A stretch of DNA of 64,000 bases from positions 2,914,001 through 2,978,000 of the forward strand of contig NZ_CP096276.1 of assembly GCF_024662235.1 (NCBI RefSeq), given 5' to 3'. This document shows, piece after piece, positions 10,106 to 18,317 of the stretch. Source of the DNA: Pimelobacter simplex (lineage in GTDB: Bacteria > Actinomycetota > Actinomycetes > Propionibacteriales > Nocardioidaceae). The notes under the pieces were generated by a model. That model had not been told where the DNA came from. It saw only the letters and a program-made list of their open reading frames with translations, and searched no databases. Numbering within the stretch: position 1 is the stretch's first letter; every line of letters starts with the position of its first letter. A program made the translations under genes and the position numbers.

Positions 10106-11146
10106 ATGCGTCGCGTCACCCTCGCCCTGCTCCTGCCGCTCGTGACCGCCCTCGCGACCTGCCTCGTGGCGCTGGCAGGGCCGGCCCGGGCCGACGACAC
10201 GGCGTACGCCCCGCTCGACCGGCCGGGCCCGGCGCTCTCCGTCCCGAGGGCCACCCTCGACGCGTCGCTCGACTGCCACGGCGACCCCGCGACCGGCCCG
10301 GCGCCGATCCTGCTCAACCCGGCCACCAGCGTGACGCCGGTCGAGAACTACTCGTGGAACTGGGTCAACGTCTTCGCCGCCCAGGGCCGCTACTACTGCC
10401 TGGTGACGATGCCGCAGCACACGTTCGGGGACATCCAGGTCGCCGGCGAGTACGTCGTCCACGCAATCCGCACCATGCACGCCCGCACCGGCCGCAAGAT
10501 CGCGATCCTCGGCCACAGCCAGGGCGGGATGAACCCCCGCTGGGCGCTGCGCTTCTGGCCCGACGTGCGCCCGATGGTCGCCGAGGTGATCGGCATGGCG
10601 CCCTCGAACCACGGCACCCGAGGGATCCCCGGCTGCCTGCGCGGGCTCACCACCTGTGTGCCGGCGGTGTGGCAGCAGCTCGCCGGGTCGGCGTTCATGA
10701 AGGCGCTCAACAGCGGCGCGGAGACCTTCGCCGGGATCGACTACACGAACGTCTACACGATGCTCGACGAGGTGGTCACCCCGCCGCCGTCGTCCGCGCT
10801 CAGCACCGGCGGCGGCCGGATCGCCAACGTCCGCGTCCAGGACGTCTGCCGGCTCGACCCCTACGAGCACGTGCTGACCGGGACGATCAGCCCCACGACG
10901 TATGCGATCGTGATGGATGCGCTCGACCACGACGGACCGGCCGTCGCCGCCCGGGTCGACCGGTCCGCCTGCCGCCGGCTGTACATGCCCGGCCTGGACC
11001 CGGTCGACGCCCGGGCCTACGCGCCCGTGCTCTTCGCGCTGCCCCGGCTGGTCAGCACCGTGCTGCCGACGGTCAGCCTCGGCGGGGCTCCGCTGCTGCG
11101 CGCGGAGCCGCCGCTGAGGTGCTACGTGAGCGCGGCAGGCTGCTGA
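10106..11146 (+). CDS. Secreted lipase/esterase, CALB-like
   Basis: A 346-residue exported alpha/beta hydrolase. The N-terminus is a Sec signal peptide (MRRVTLALLLPLVTALATCL) with probable cleavage after ARA. The catalytic set of the Candida antarctica lipase B-like family is visible: nucleophile in GHSQGG, acid in YTMLDEVVTPPPSS, and a His in DPYEHVLTG. Cys pairs (CHGD, YYCL, GCLRGLTTC) suggest extracellular disulfides. It is transcribed opposite to recO on one side and convergent with the next gene, so it stands alone. It probably degrades lipids or polyesters outside the cell; the substrate is not predictable. Confidence 0.85.
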   Translation: MRRVTLALLLPLVTALATCLVALAGPARADDTAYAPLDRPGPALSVPRATLDASLDCHGDPATGPAPILLNPATSVTPVENYSWNWVNVFAAQGRYYCLVTMPQHTFGDIQVAGEYVVHAIRTMHARTGRKIAILGHSQGGMNPRWALRFWPDVRPMVAEVIGMAPSNHGTRGIPGCLRGLTTCVPAVWQQLAGSAFMKALNSGAETFAGIDYTNVYTMLDEVVTPPPSSALSTGGGRIANVRVQDVCRLDPYEHVLTGTISPTTYAIVMDALDHDGPAVAARVDRSACRRLYMPGLDPVDARAYAPVLFALPRLVSTVLPTVSLGGAPLLRAEPPLRCYVSAAGC

Positions 11147-11161
11147 CCGGTACGGCGCCCA

Positions 11162-11767
11162 TCAGCCGCGCCGCACCTTCGGCGAGAGCGGGACGCGCTC
11201 CCAGCCGCCGGCGTCGAGGCCGTCGTCGGCATAGGTCCGCGTGGGCCCGTCGTAGTCGTAGACCGACAGGTTGGCCCGCACCCATCGCGGGTTGCCCAGG
11301 CACGAGCGCGGGACGCTGAACCGGACCGTGCCGGCCCGGTTGTCGACCTTCTTGGCCAGGCCGCGGCACGCGACGACGACGTCGTTGCCGTCGGGGTTCT
11401 TGACGAGCCACAGCTTGCGGGTGCGGCTGTCCCGGATCCAGCGCACGGCGTAGGTACGGCGCTCGGTCTTGACGGTGCCGACGATCCCCCAGCCGTCAGG
11501 CGCCAGCGCCTGGCGCATCGCGAGGACGAGGACGACCTTGCGCGCGGAGTGCTGGACGCGGACCCGGGTGATGTCGCCGGTGGTCCGGTCGGGCTGCGGC
11601 GTCTCGACGGGCGCGCTGTGGGGGTCGGGGAAGTCGAGCGCGAGGACGTCGCCGGCAGGGTCGGTGTGCGACCAGGTGCCGGCCGCGGCGCCGCCGGCCG
11701 TCCCGGCGACGAGCAGGCCGGACGTCGCCGCGGCGGCGAGGAGAGAACGGAGTCGGGGGATGTGCAT
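11162..11767 (-). CDS. Secreted protein of unknown function
   Basis: A 201-residue product with a clear Sec signal peptide (basic start, hydrophobic core LLAAAATSGLLVAG, Ala-rich cleavage region near residue 30). The mature part is beta-rich: WSHTDPAGDVLALDF, then GDITRVRVQHSARKVVLVLAMR and a final Asp-rich segment (YDYDGPTRTYADDGLDAG). This layout resembles small extracellular beta-sandwich proteins common in Nocardioidaceae, but I cannot name the family. Two Cys residues (VVACRG, SCLGNP) could form a disulfide. The start ATG at 11767 is the only one giving a signal peptide. Confidence 0.8.
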   Translation of the reverse strand: MHIPRLRSLLAAAATSGLLVAGTAGGAAAGTWSHTDPAGDVLALDFPDPHSAPVETPQPDRTTGDITRVRVQHSARKVVLVLAMRQALAPDGWGIVGTVKTERRTYAVRWIRDSRTRKLWLVKNPDGNDVVVACRGLAKKVDNRAGTVRFSVPRSCLGNPRWVRANLSVYDYDGPTRTYADDGLDAGGWERVPLSPKVRRG

Positions 11768-11808
11768 GGCGCGCAGCCTCGCACGCCTGGCAAATGACGG
11801 CAACCGGA

Positions 11809-12681
11809 TTAGGAAGACCGGGTATGCCGGCTGCGGCGTCCCGGGCGGGTGCAGTCGCGGGCGAACCGGGTGACCACGAGGTCCAGGCGCTCGGGACGGC
11901 GGCGCCACTCCAGGGGTGCCTCGGCCCGTTCGAGGGTGGCGCCGGAGATCTCGGCGGCGACCATGGCGGCGTCCGCGGCCCGGTGGAAGGGGTCGGCGGG
12001 GCGGGCCAGGACGAGGGTCGGGGCGGTGATCGCGGCGCGCTCGGCGCTGGCGGGGGCCAGCCGGCCGAAGAGGACGCCGTGGACGGCGGCGGCGACCGGG
12101 CCGGGGCGGACGTCGAGGGTGTCGAGGCCGAGGGCGAGCCACTCCGGGAGGACCCGGCGCGGGACCGGGCGGGTGACCAGGCGGGCCGCGCTGATGGCCA
12201 GCGGGGCGAGGCGGGCGGTGGCGAGGACCGGTGTGAGGACGCCGAGCTGGACGCCGAGGGCGTTGTCGAGGACCGGTCCGTCGAGGAGCAGGCCGGCGAC
12301 CCGCTCGGGCGCGGTGACGGCGACCTCGAGGGCGACGTTGGCGCCGATCGCGCTGCCGCCGACGACGGCGCGGGCGGCACCGACGTGGTCGAGCAGTGCG
12401 ACGACCTGGGCCGCGAAGGCGCTCACCGAGTACGACAGCGGGTCGGCCGGGCGGTCGGAGCGGCCGTGGCCGAGGGGGTCGAGCGCGAGGACGTGCAGGC
12501 CGTGGGCCGCGAGGGTCCGCGCCGTGTGGGCGTGGACCCGGCGCGGCACCAGGAGCGGCGGGACCAGGACGACCCAGGCGTCCCCGGCGCCGTACTCGGT
12601 GTACTCCAGGCGGTCGCGCCCGCGCCGGCTCTCGACGAAGAGCTGGCCGACCTGCTCCGAGGCCAGCGCGGCGCGACCCAT
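11809..12681 (-). CDS. Alpha/beta hydrolase-fold protein with altered active site
   Basis: A 290-residue cytoplasmic alpha/beta hydrolase. Strand/loop features of the fold are present (VVLVPPLLVPRRV, VLALDPLGHGRSDRP, then the nucleophile elbow VVGGSAIGANVALE). The elbow reads G-G-S-A-I rather than strict GxSxG. The C-terminal position that normally carries the catalytic His before the last helix reads EAPLEWRRRPERLDLVV, without His. Activity is therefore uncertain; it may have a displaced His or be non-catalytic. It starts 2 nt after the leuA stop on the same strand, so it likely lies in the leuA transcript, but nothing links it to leucine synthesis. Confidence 0.8.
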   Translation of the reverse strand: MGRAALASEQVGQLFVESRRGRDRLEYTEYGAGDAWVVLVPPLLVPRRVHAHTARTLAAHGLHVLALDPLGHGRSDRPADPLSYSVSAFAAQVVALLDHVGAARAVVGGSAIGANVALEVAVTAPERVAGLLLDGPVLDNALGVQLGVLTPVLATARLAPLAISAARLVTRPVPRRVLPEWLALGLDTLDVRPGPVAAAVHGVLFGRLAPASAERAAITAPTLVLARPADPFHRAADAAMVAAEISGATLERAEAPLEWRRRPERLDLVVTRFARDCTRPGRRSRHTRSS

Positions 12682-12683
12682 GC

Positions 12684-14423
12684 TCAGGCCCCGGTCGGGA
12701 TGGTGATCGCCTGCGCCCGGTTGGCCGCGCACACCACCGCACGGAGCGAGGCCGTGACGATGTTGTGGTGCAGGCCGATGCCCCAGACGATCTCGCCGGC
12801 GACCTCGCACTCGACGTACGCCGCCGCGACGGCGTCGCCGCCCGACGAGAGCGCGTGCTCGGCGTAGTCGAGCACCCGGATGTCGGCACCCGCCTGGCGC
12901 ATGCCATCGACGAACGCGGCGACCGGGCCGTTGCCCATGCCGGTGAAGGTCCGCTCCTCGCCGCGTACGACGAGCCGCACCTCCTGGCTGTCCTCGCCGT
13001 CCTCGCTCGTGGTGGAGGAGAACGAGACCAGGCTGTAGGGCTCCTCGCGGTCGAGGTACTCCTTGCGGAAGATCTCCCAGATCGCCTCGGGGGTGACCTC
13101 GCCGCCCTGGGCGTCGGTGTGCTGCTGGATGACCCGGCTGAACTCGATCTGCGCGCGGCGCGGCAGGTCCAGGCTGTGCTCGGCCTTGAGCACGTAGGCG
13201 ACGCCGCCCTTGCCCGACTGGCTGTTGACCCGGATGACCGCCTCGTAGGTGCGACCGACGTCCTTCGGGTCGATCGGCAGGTACGGCGCCTCCCACGGGA
13301 TCTCGCCAACCGGCTTGCCCTGCTCGGCCGCGATCCGGTCGAGGTCCTCCAGGCCCTTCTTGATGGCGTCCTGGTGGGAGCCGGAGAACGCCGTGTAGAC
13401 CAGGTCGCCGGCCCACGGGTGGCGCGGGTGGACGGGCAGCTGGGTGCAGTACTCGACCGTGCGCCGGATCTCGTCGATCGCGGAGAAGTCGACCTGCGGG
13501 TCGATGCCCTGGCTGAACAGGTTCATGCCGAGGGTGACCAGGTCGACGTTGCCGGTGCGCTCGCCGTGACCGAACAGGCAGCCCTCGACCCGGTCGGCAC
13601 CGGCCATCAGCGCCAGCTCGGTGGCGGCGACCGCCGTACCGCGGTCGTTGTGGGGGTGCAGGCTGATGATCGAGTGGGCGCGGCGGGACAGGTGGCGCGA
13701 GAAGTACTCGATCTGGTCGGCGTAGGTGTTGGGCGTCGACATCTCGACGGTGGCCGGCAGGTTGAGGATGATCTCGCGCCCCTCCTCCGGCTGCCACACG
13801 TCGGAGACCCGCTCGCAGACCTCGATCGCGAAGTCGGTCGGGGTCTGGGTGAAGATCTCGGGGCTGTACTGGTAGCCGAAGTCGGTGCCGTCGAGCAGCT
13901 GCTCGGCGTACTTCATGACCCACTCGGTGCCCCGGGTCGCGATCGCGATGCACTCGGCCTCGGTCACGCCGAAGACCACGCGCTGGAACAGCGGCGCGGT
14001 CGCGTTGTAGAGGTGGACGGTCGCCTTGGCCGCGCCCTGGAGCGACTCGACGGTGCGCGCGATCAGGTCCTCGCGGGCCTGGGTCAGCACGGAGACCCGC
14101 ACGTCGTCGGGGATCCGGTCCTCCTCGACGAGCTGGCGCACGAAGTCGAAGTCGGTCTGGCTCGCGGCCGGGAACCCGATCTCGATCTCCTTGTAGCCCA
14201 TCTGGACCAGGAGCTCGAACATCTTCATCTTGCGCGAGGGGCTCATCGGGTCGATGAGCGCCTGGTTGCCGTCGCGCAGGTCGGTGGAGAGCCACCGGGG
14301 GGCGCGGGTGATCTTCTGGTCCGGCCAGGTGCGGTCGGGGACCGTCACGGGCTCGAAGGCGGTGTAGCGGTGGTACGGCATCCCGCTGGGCTGCTGGCTG
14401 GGGATGGTGACGCGCTGGTTCAT
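12684..14423 (-). CDS. leuA: 2-isopropylmalate synthase
   Basis: First committed step of leucine biosynthesis: condenses acetyl-CoA with 2-ketoisovalerate. The 579-residue protein is the actinobacterial long form. The N-terminal TIM barrel has the HMGL-like signature (LSTDLRDGNQALIDPM) and metal-binding HxH (ISLHPHNDRG). The C-terminal LeuA dimer domain for leucine feedback covers roughly the last 130 residues. ATG 14423 is preceded by a GAGGAAG ribosome site. Expression is likely controlled by the leader peptide and hairpin at 14478-14541. Confidence 0.97.
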   Translation of the reverse strand: MNQRVTIPSQQPSGMPYHRYTAFEPVTVPDRTWPDQKITRAPRWLSTDLRDGNQALIDPMSPSRKMKMFELLVQMGYKEIEIGFPAASQTDFDFVRQLVEEDRIPDDVRVSVLTQAREDLIARTVESLQGAAKATVHLYNATAPLFQRVVFGVTEAECIAIATRGTEWVMKYAEQLLDGTDFGYQYSPEIFTQTPTDFAIEVCERVSDVWQPEEGREIILNLPATVEMSTPNTYADQIEYFSRHLSRRAHSIISLHPHNDRGTAVAATELALMAGADRVEGCLFGHGERTGNVDLVTLGMNLFSQGIDPQVDFSAIDEIRRTVEYCTQLPVHPRHPWAGDLVYTAFSGSHQDAIKKGLEDLDRIAAEQGKPVGEIPWEAPYLPIDPKDVGRTYEAVIRVNSQSGKGGVAYVLKAEHSLDLPRRAQIEFSRVIQQHTDAQGGEVTPEAIWEIFRKEYLDREEPYSLVSFSSTTSEDGEDSQEVRLVVRGEERTFTGMGNGPVAAFVDGMRQAGADIRVLDYAEHALSSGGDAVAAAYVECEVAGEIVWGIGLHHNIVTASLRAVVCAANRAQAITIPTGA

Positions 14424-14477
14424 GACTTCCTCGGGGTGCTGAGAGCTTCCAGATGGGCGCCGGGCGCGCAACTCACT

Positions 14478-14515
14478 CCGCAACGAGGGGGTCCGGCTTT
14501 CAGACCTCGCTGCGG
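14478..14515 (-). promoter_or_regulatory. leuA leader hairpin (attenuator element)
   Basis: On the minus strand, CCGCAGCGAGG (14515-14505) can pair with CCTCGTTGCGG (14488-14478), an 11-bp stem with one G-U pair. The 5' arm overlaps the last codons of the leader peptide, so ribosome position on its leucine codons would decide whether the stem forms. This is classical attenuator logic (inference). Confidence 0.55.
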
Positions 14516-14541
14516 CCGCTAAGAAGGAGGGCTCGCGTCAT
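14500..14541 (-). CDS. leuA leader peptide (three consecutive Leu codons)
   Basis: A 13-codon frame upstream of leuA, MTRALLLSGRSEV, with Leu codons CTC-CTT-CTT in a row. CTT is rare in this GC-rich genome, as expected for a leucine-sensing leader. It starts about 10 nt after a -10 box (TAGGGT, minus strand 14557-14552) and ends 77 nt before the leuA start. Its C-terminal codons form one arm of the leader hairpin. Ribosome stalling when Leu-tRNA is scarce would favour leuA expression. It is too short to be found by homology; the call rests on position, codons and hairpin. Confidence 0.7.
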   Translation of the reverse strand: MTRALLLSGRSEV

Positions 14542-14551
14542 GATGGGCCCC

Positions 14552-14577
14552 ACCCTAGCAGCCGACCGGCCTAGGCT
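14552..14577. promoter_or_regulatory. Divergent -10 boxes for leuA leader and flavodoxin-like gene
   Basis: Minus strand: extended -10 TGCTAGGGT (hexamer 14557-14552) for the leuA leader. Plus strand: TAGGCT (14572-14577), with 6 nt to the ATG at 14584, which implies a leaderless transcript. Confidence 0.6.
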
Positions 14578-14583
14578 GGCGAC

Positions 14584-15078
14584 ATGCCTCGGCTGCTGAT
14601 CGTCCACCACTCCCCCAGCCGCTCGATGCAGGCCCTGCTGGAGCAGGTCGTCTCCGGCGCCCACGACCCGGACGTCCAGGAGGCCGGCGGCGTCGAGGTC
14701 GTCGTCCGGGAGGCGCTGGAGGCGAGCGCGGACGACGTCCTCGCCGCCGACGGGTACGTGCTCGGGACGACGGCCAACTTCGGCTACATGAGCGGCGCGC
14801 TCAAGCACTTCTTCGACGGCAGCTTCCTGGCCATCGGCGGCTCGCTGTCCGACGACGGCTCTGCCACCGCGGCGACGGGAGGCAAGAAGCCCTACGGGCT
14901 CTACGTCCACGGTCGGTACGACACGACCGGCGCGGTGCGCTCGGTGCAGTCGATCGTCGGCGCCTTGCCGTGGCGTCAGGCGGCACCCGTCCTCGAGGTG
15001 ATGGGCGATGTCGACATCGCTGACCGGGACGCCGCCTACGAGCTGGGCGCCACCTTGGCCGCCGTCGTGTCGGCCTAG
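14584..15078 (+). CDS. Flavodoxin/NADPH-dependent FMN reductase-like protein
   Basis: A 164-residue single-domain flavoprotein-type fold. The N-terminal strand and phosphate loop (LLIVHHSPSRSMQALLEQV), the mid strand with YVLGTTANFGYMSGALKHFFDG (the loop contacting the flavin ring) and LYVHGRYDTTGAVRSVQSI match flavodoxin-like reductases. It probably binds FMN and carries out NAD(P)H-dependent reduction or electron transfer; the partner is unknown. The ATG lies 6 nt after a -10 box, so translation is probably leaderless. It is divergent from leuA. Confidence 0.8.
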   Translation: MPRLLIVHHSPSRSMQALLEQVVSGAHDPDVQEAGGVEVVVREALEASADDVLAADGYVLGTTANFGYMSGALKHFFDGSFLAIGGSLSDDGSATAATGGKKPYGLYVHGRYDTTGAVRSVQSIVGALPWRQAAPVLEVMGDVDIADRDAAYELGATLAAVVSA

Positions 15079-15085
15079 GTCGGGC

Positions 15086-15490
15086 ATGGACGGCGAGTTC
15101 TGCCTTCGTCGGCAACAGCACGGCAGGGGGCATTTCGCTCACGTTCGGGTGCGCCTGGGCGAGGCGACCTACCCGAGCGTCGTTCTCGGCGAGCACATGC
15201 TCGACTGGGTCCAGGAGACCTACGGGTCGACTGCCCCCACGGACTCTCCTTACTTCGACGCCCTTCGCAACGGAGCGCTCTCGGGTGCGATCTATGCGCT
15301 TCACCGGTCCGACGTCGCCCACGTGGTGACGGTCCTGCTCGTGAGCGGCGCGCCCGCGGACACGAACGAGGAGGCGGTCCGCTTTGCGACCGCGTTCGCC
15401 GTCTGGGACGCCCTCGGGTCTCGGCCCACACCGGAACCGACCATCGAGGGAGCGGGGACCTTCCTGTTTCCTCACCCACCACGTGTCTAG
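15086..15490 (+). CDS. Hypothetical protein
   Basis: A 134-residue soluble protein with no signal peptide or membrane segment. It starts at ATG 15086, 7 nt after the stop of the flavodoxin-like gene. The sequence is mixed alpha/beta, with a central helix-rich part (FDALRNGALSGAIYALHRSD) and a strand HVVTVLLVSGAPADTNEEAV. Slightly more AT-tolerant codon use (tttgcg, gtttcc) than its neighbours hints at recent acquisition. I do not recognise the family. Confidence 0.55.
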   Translation: MDGEFCLRRQQHGRGHFAHVRVRLGEATYPSVVLGEHMLDWVQETYGSTAPTDSPYFDALRNGALSGAIYALHRSDVAHVVTVLLVSGAPADTNEEAVRFATAFAVWDALGSRPTPEPTIEGAGTFLFPHPPRV

Positions 15491-15597
15491 GCCCGCGCCC
15501 GGGAGGTCGCGTTGGACGTCGGCGTTGAGGTGGGCCTATGCGCTGGGCGCTACCATCGCCGCACTGCTGGTGGACTGACGGTACGAGAGGGGAAGCG

Positions 15598-16404
15598 ATG
15601 ACGGTGCGGCGCGCCCTCGTCGTCCTCCTGCTGGCCGCCGCGGTCGTCAGCACGAGCGCGTGCAGCGCCGAGAGCCAGGGCGAGAACACCGATCCGGACC
15701 TGGTCGACGCGGTCGACGTCCCGGCGAGCGGGTTGTGCCGGCAGCTGACGCCGGACGACGTCGCCAAGCCGGCCAACGCGACCAAGACGGTGCCCTGTGC
15801 GCAGGAGCACACCGCCGAGACGTTCGCGACCGGCGACCTCCCCGGCGAGTACGACGACGCGGCCTACGACGACAAGGCGCTCGGGACGTTCGCCTACCAG
15901 ACCTGCGCGACGGCCTTCGCGAAGTTCGTCGGCGCCGACGAGAGCCTGGTGCTGCGCACGACGCTGAGCTGGGCGTGGTTCCGGCCGTCCGAGAAGGCCT
16001 GGAAGAAGGGCGCGCGCTGGTACCGCTGCGACGTGATCGGCGGCAGCAGCGCGAGCACCGAGTACCGGCCGCTGCCCGAGACGGCGCGCGACATGCTGGC
16101 CGGGCGGGCGCCCGACCGCTGGCTGAGCTGTGCGCGGGGGGCATCGGTCGGCGAGGGCGAGAAGGTGCCCTGCAACCAGGAGCACGACTGGCGGGCGGTG
16201 ACCACGGTCAAGCTCGGCCAGCCCGACGACGAGTACCCCGGCGACCGGGTGATGGAGAGCCGGACCCGCTCCTTCTGCGCGACGTCGGTCAAGGCATGGC
16301 TGAACTACCCGGCCGAGTTCGAGTACGGGTTCACCTTCTTCCACAAGGCCGAGTGGGACGCCGGCATCCGGCGCTCGGTGTGCTGGGCGAGGACGAGTGA
16401 GTGA
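15598..16404 (+). CDS. Septum_form-family lipoprotein (paralog 1)
   Basis: A 268-residue lipoprotein with signal peptide and lipobox (STSAC, Cys about residue 22). The mature part has two repeats of the Septum_form type: G-x-C at the start (VPASGLCRQL), VPCAQEHTAETF, then CARG and VPCNQEHDWRAV, with paired Cys that should form extracellular disulfides. Similar actinobacterial proteins are annotated as septum-formation family from weak evidence; the actual role is unproven. The start is supported by AGAGGGGAAG 3 nt before the ATG. It overlaps or abuts the next, paralogous gene. Confidence 0.8.
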   Translation: MTVRRALVVLLLAAAVVSTSACSAESQGENTDPDLVDAVDVPASGLCRQLTPDDVAKPANATKTVPCAQEHTAETFATGDLPGEYDDAAYDDKALGTFAYQTCATAFAKFVGADESLVLRTTLSWAWFRPSEKAWKKGARWYRCDVIGGSSASTEYRPLPETARDMLAGRAPDRWLSCARGASVGEGEKVPCNQEHDWRAVTTVKLGQPDDEYPGDRVMESRTRSFCATSVKAWLNYPAEFEYGFTFFHKAEWDAGIRRSVCWARTSE

Positions 16405-16408
16405 CGCG

Positions 16409-17251
16409 ATGAGCATCCTGCGACGTACGGCCCCGGTGCTGGCGGCGGGCACGGCCCTGGTGGCCCTGCTGGCCGGGTGCAGCTCCGGTGGCGAGGCCGA
16501 CAAGAAGGCCGGCAACGAGCCGACCAAGGCGGCCGCCACCCAGACCCCCGCTCCCCCGCCGGCGCCCGGACCCGCGGTCGGCGCCTGCTACCAGCTGCCC
16601 TTCGACGCGGCGGTCGCGCCGACGTCCGAGGTGGAGCCGGTCGACTGCGGCCAGCAGCACACCAGCGTGACGTTCTCGGTCGGCAACACCGACGCCGTCG
16701 TCGACGGGCACCTCGTCGCGGTCGACTCCGAGCGGGTCCAGGACCAGGTCGCGCAGGCCTGCCCGGGCCGCCTCGAGAAGTACCTCGGCGGCAGCCTCAC
16801 CGACGTCCGGCTGAGCATGGTCCGCTCGATCTGGTTCACCCCCACCGTCGACGAGTCGGACGCCGGGGCCACCTGGTTCCGCTGCGACGCCGTGCTCCTC
16901 GACGGCTCGGCCCAGCTGGCCGGCCTCGACAGCGACCTCAAGGGCGCGCTGCGCGGAGCGAAGACGCCCGACAAGTACGCCATGTGCGGCACGGCTGCGC
17001 CGGATGCCAAGAACTTCGAGCGGGTCCGCTGCTCGGCCAAGCACTCGTGGCGGGCGATCGAGGTGATCGCGTTCGACCAGGCGAGCTACCCGGGCCAGAA
17101 CAAGGTCCGCAGCGCCGGCCGCACCCGCTGCGAGGACGCCGCGGCCGACGTCGCCGCCGACCCGCTGTCGTTCAAGTGGGGCTACGAGTGGCCCACCAAG
17201 GAGCAGTGGGAGATGGGTCAGAAGTTCGGCCGCTGCTGGACGACCGACTGA
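16409..17251 (+). CDS. Septum_form-family lipoprotein (paralog 2)
   Basis: A 280-residue paralog of the preceding gene: signal peptide with lipobox (LLAGC), a Pro/Ala-rich linker, then the repeated Cys pattern (VGACYQLPFD, VDCGQQHTSVTF; MCGTAAP, VRCSAKHSWRAI) and the C-terminal FKWGYEWPTKEQWEMG, which parallels paralog 1. ATG 16409 lies 4 nt after the previous stop; a GTG at 16397 in the same frame is an alternative with an 8-nt overlap. The tandem pair probably arose by duplication and is cotranscribed. It ends convergent with era. Confidence 0.8.
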   Translation: MSILRRTAPVLAAGTALVALLAGCSSGGEADKKAGNEPTKAAATQTPAPPPAPGPAVGACYQLPFDAAVAPTSEVEPVDCGQQHTSVTFSVGNTDAVVDGHLVAVDSERVQDQVAQACPGRLEKYLGGSLTDVRLSMVRSIWFTPTVDESDAGATWFRCDAVLLDGSAQLAGLDSDLKGALRGAKTPDKYAMCGTAAPDAKNFERVRCSAKHSWRAIEVIAFDQASYPGQNKVRSAGRTRCEDAAADVAADPLSFKWGYEWPTKEQWEMGQKFGRCWTTD

Positions 17252-17273
17252 CCCACCGCCCGCCGGCCGGCTC

Positions 17274-18317
17274 TCAGAAGCCGAGCTTGCGCAGCTGCCG
17301 CGGGTCGCGCTGCCAGTCCTTGGCGATCTTGACGTGCAGGTCGAGGTAGACCGGCGTACCGAGGAGCGCCTCGATCTGCTGGCGCGCGGCGGTGCCGACC
17401 TGGCGCAGCCGGGCGCCCTTCTTGCCGATCACGATGCCCTTCTGGGAGTCGCGCTCGACGTAGAGGTTGGCGTGGATGTCGAGCAGTGGCTTGTCGTCGG
17501 GGCGGCCCTCGCGCAGGCCCATCTCCTCGACCACGACGGCGATGGAGTGCGGCAGCTCGTCGCGTACGCCGTCGAGCGCGGCCTCGCGGATCAGCTCGGC
17601 GGCGAGGATCTCCTCGGGCGCGTCCGTCAGGTCGCCGTCGGGGTAGAGCGGCGGGCCCTCGGGCATGAGGCCGACGAGGAGGTCGCCCAGCAGACCGATC
17701 TGGTCGCCGCCGACCGAGGAGACGGGCACGATCTCGGCCCACTCGGTGCCGGTGGTGCGGCCGAGCTCGGCGATGTCGAGCAGGTGCTCGCCGATCCGGT
17801 CGGGGGTGACGAGGTCGGTCTTGGTGGCCACCGCGATCTTGGTCGTCCGGCGGACCTTGGCCAGCTCGTTGACCAGGAACGTGTCGCCGGGGCCGATCTT
17901 CTCGTCCGCCGGGAAGCAGACGGCGACCACGTCGACCTCGGCCCACGTGGTCTTGACCAGGTCGTTGAGCCGCTCGCCCAGGAGCGTGCGGGGACGGTGC
18001 AGGCCGGGGGTGTCGACCAGCACCAGCTGGCCGTCGGGGCGGTGCACGATGCCGCGCACGACGGTGCGCGTGGTCTGCGGCTTGTCGGAGGTGATGACGA
18101 TCTTCTGGCCGACGAGCGCGTTGGTCAGCGTGGACTTGCCGACGTTGGGACGGCCCACGAAGCAGGCGAAGCCGCTGCGGTAGCCCTCGGGGACCTCGCC
18201 GCTGCCGAACACCGGCGCCACCGGGGCGGCCGGGGGCGGGAGCGCGCCGAAGTCCTCGTCGAACTCGTCGTCGAGCTCGTCGTCGAAGTCGTCCTCGTCG
18301 TCGTGCTGGTCGTTCAT
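17274..18317 (-). CDS. era: GTPase Era
   Basis: Ribosome-assembly GTPase acting on 16S rRNA and the 30S subunit. The 347-residue protein has G1 (GRPNVGKST), switch TTRT, G3 (DTPG), G4 (TKTD) and a C-terminal KH domain with GIVIGKKGARLRQVG. The N-terminus carries an unusual 40-residue extension dominated by Asp/Glu (DDEDDFDDELDDEFDEDFG) and then Pro/Ala, absent in E. coli Era. ATG 18317 overlaps the stop of the upstream siderophore-interacting gene (ATGA). It is separated from its usual neighbours (recO, corC) by accessory genes. Confidence 0.96.
   Translation of the reverse strand: MNDQHDDEDDFDDELDDEFDEDFGALPPPAAPVAPVFGSGEVPEGYRSGFACFVGRPNVGKSTLTNALVGQKIVITSDKPQTTRTVVRGIVHRPDGQLVLVDTPGLHRPRTLLGERLNDLVKTTWAEVDVVAVCFPADEKIGPGDTFLVNELAKVRRTTKIAVATKTDLVTPDRIGEHLLDIAELGRTTGTEWAEIVPVSSVGGDQIGLLGDLLVGLMPEGPPLYPDGDLTDAPEEILAAELIREAALDGVRDELPHSIAVVVEEMGLREGRPDDKPLLDIHANLYVERDSQKGIVIGKKGARLRQVGTAARQQIEALLGTPVYLDLHVKIAKDWQRDPRQLRKLGF

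Noticed and set aside
11768..13309. A very long minus-strand frame continuing past the secreted protein start at 11767
   Set aside because: The part beyond 11767 overlaps real genes (hydrolase, leuA) in another frame and has shadow composition.
12396..14522. A 708-codon plus-strand frame opposite leuA
   Set aside because: An antisense shadow of leuA; no start signal or recognisable domain.
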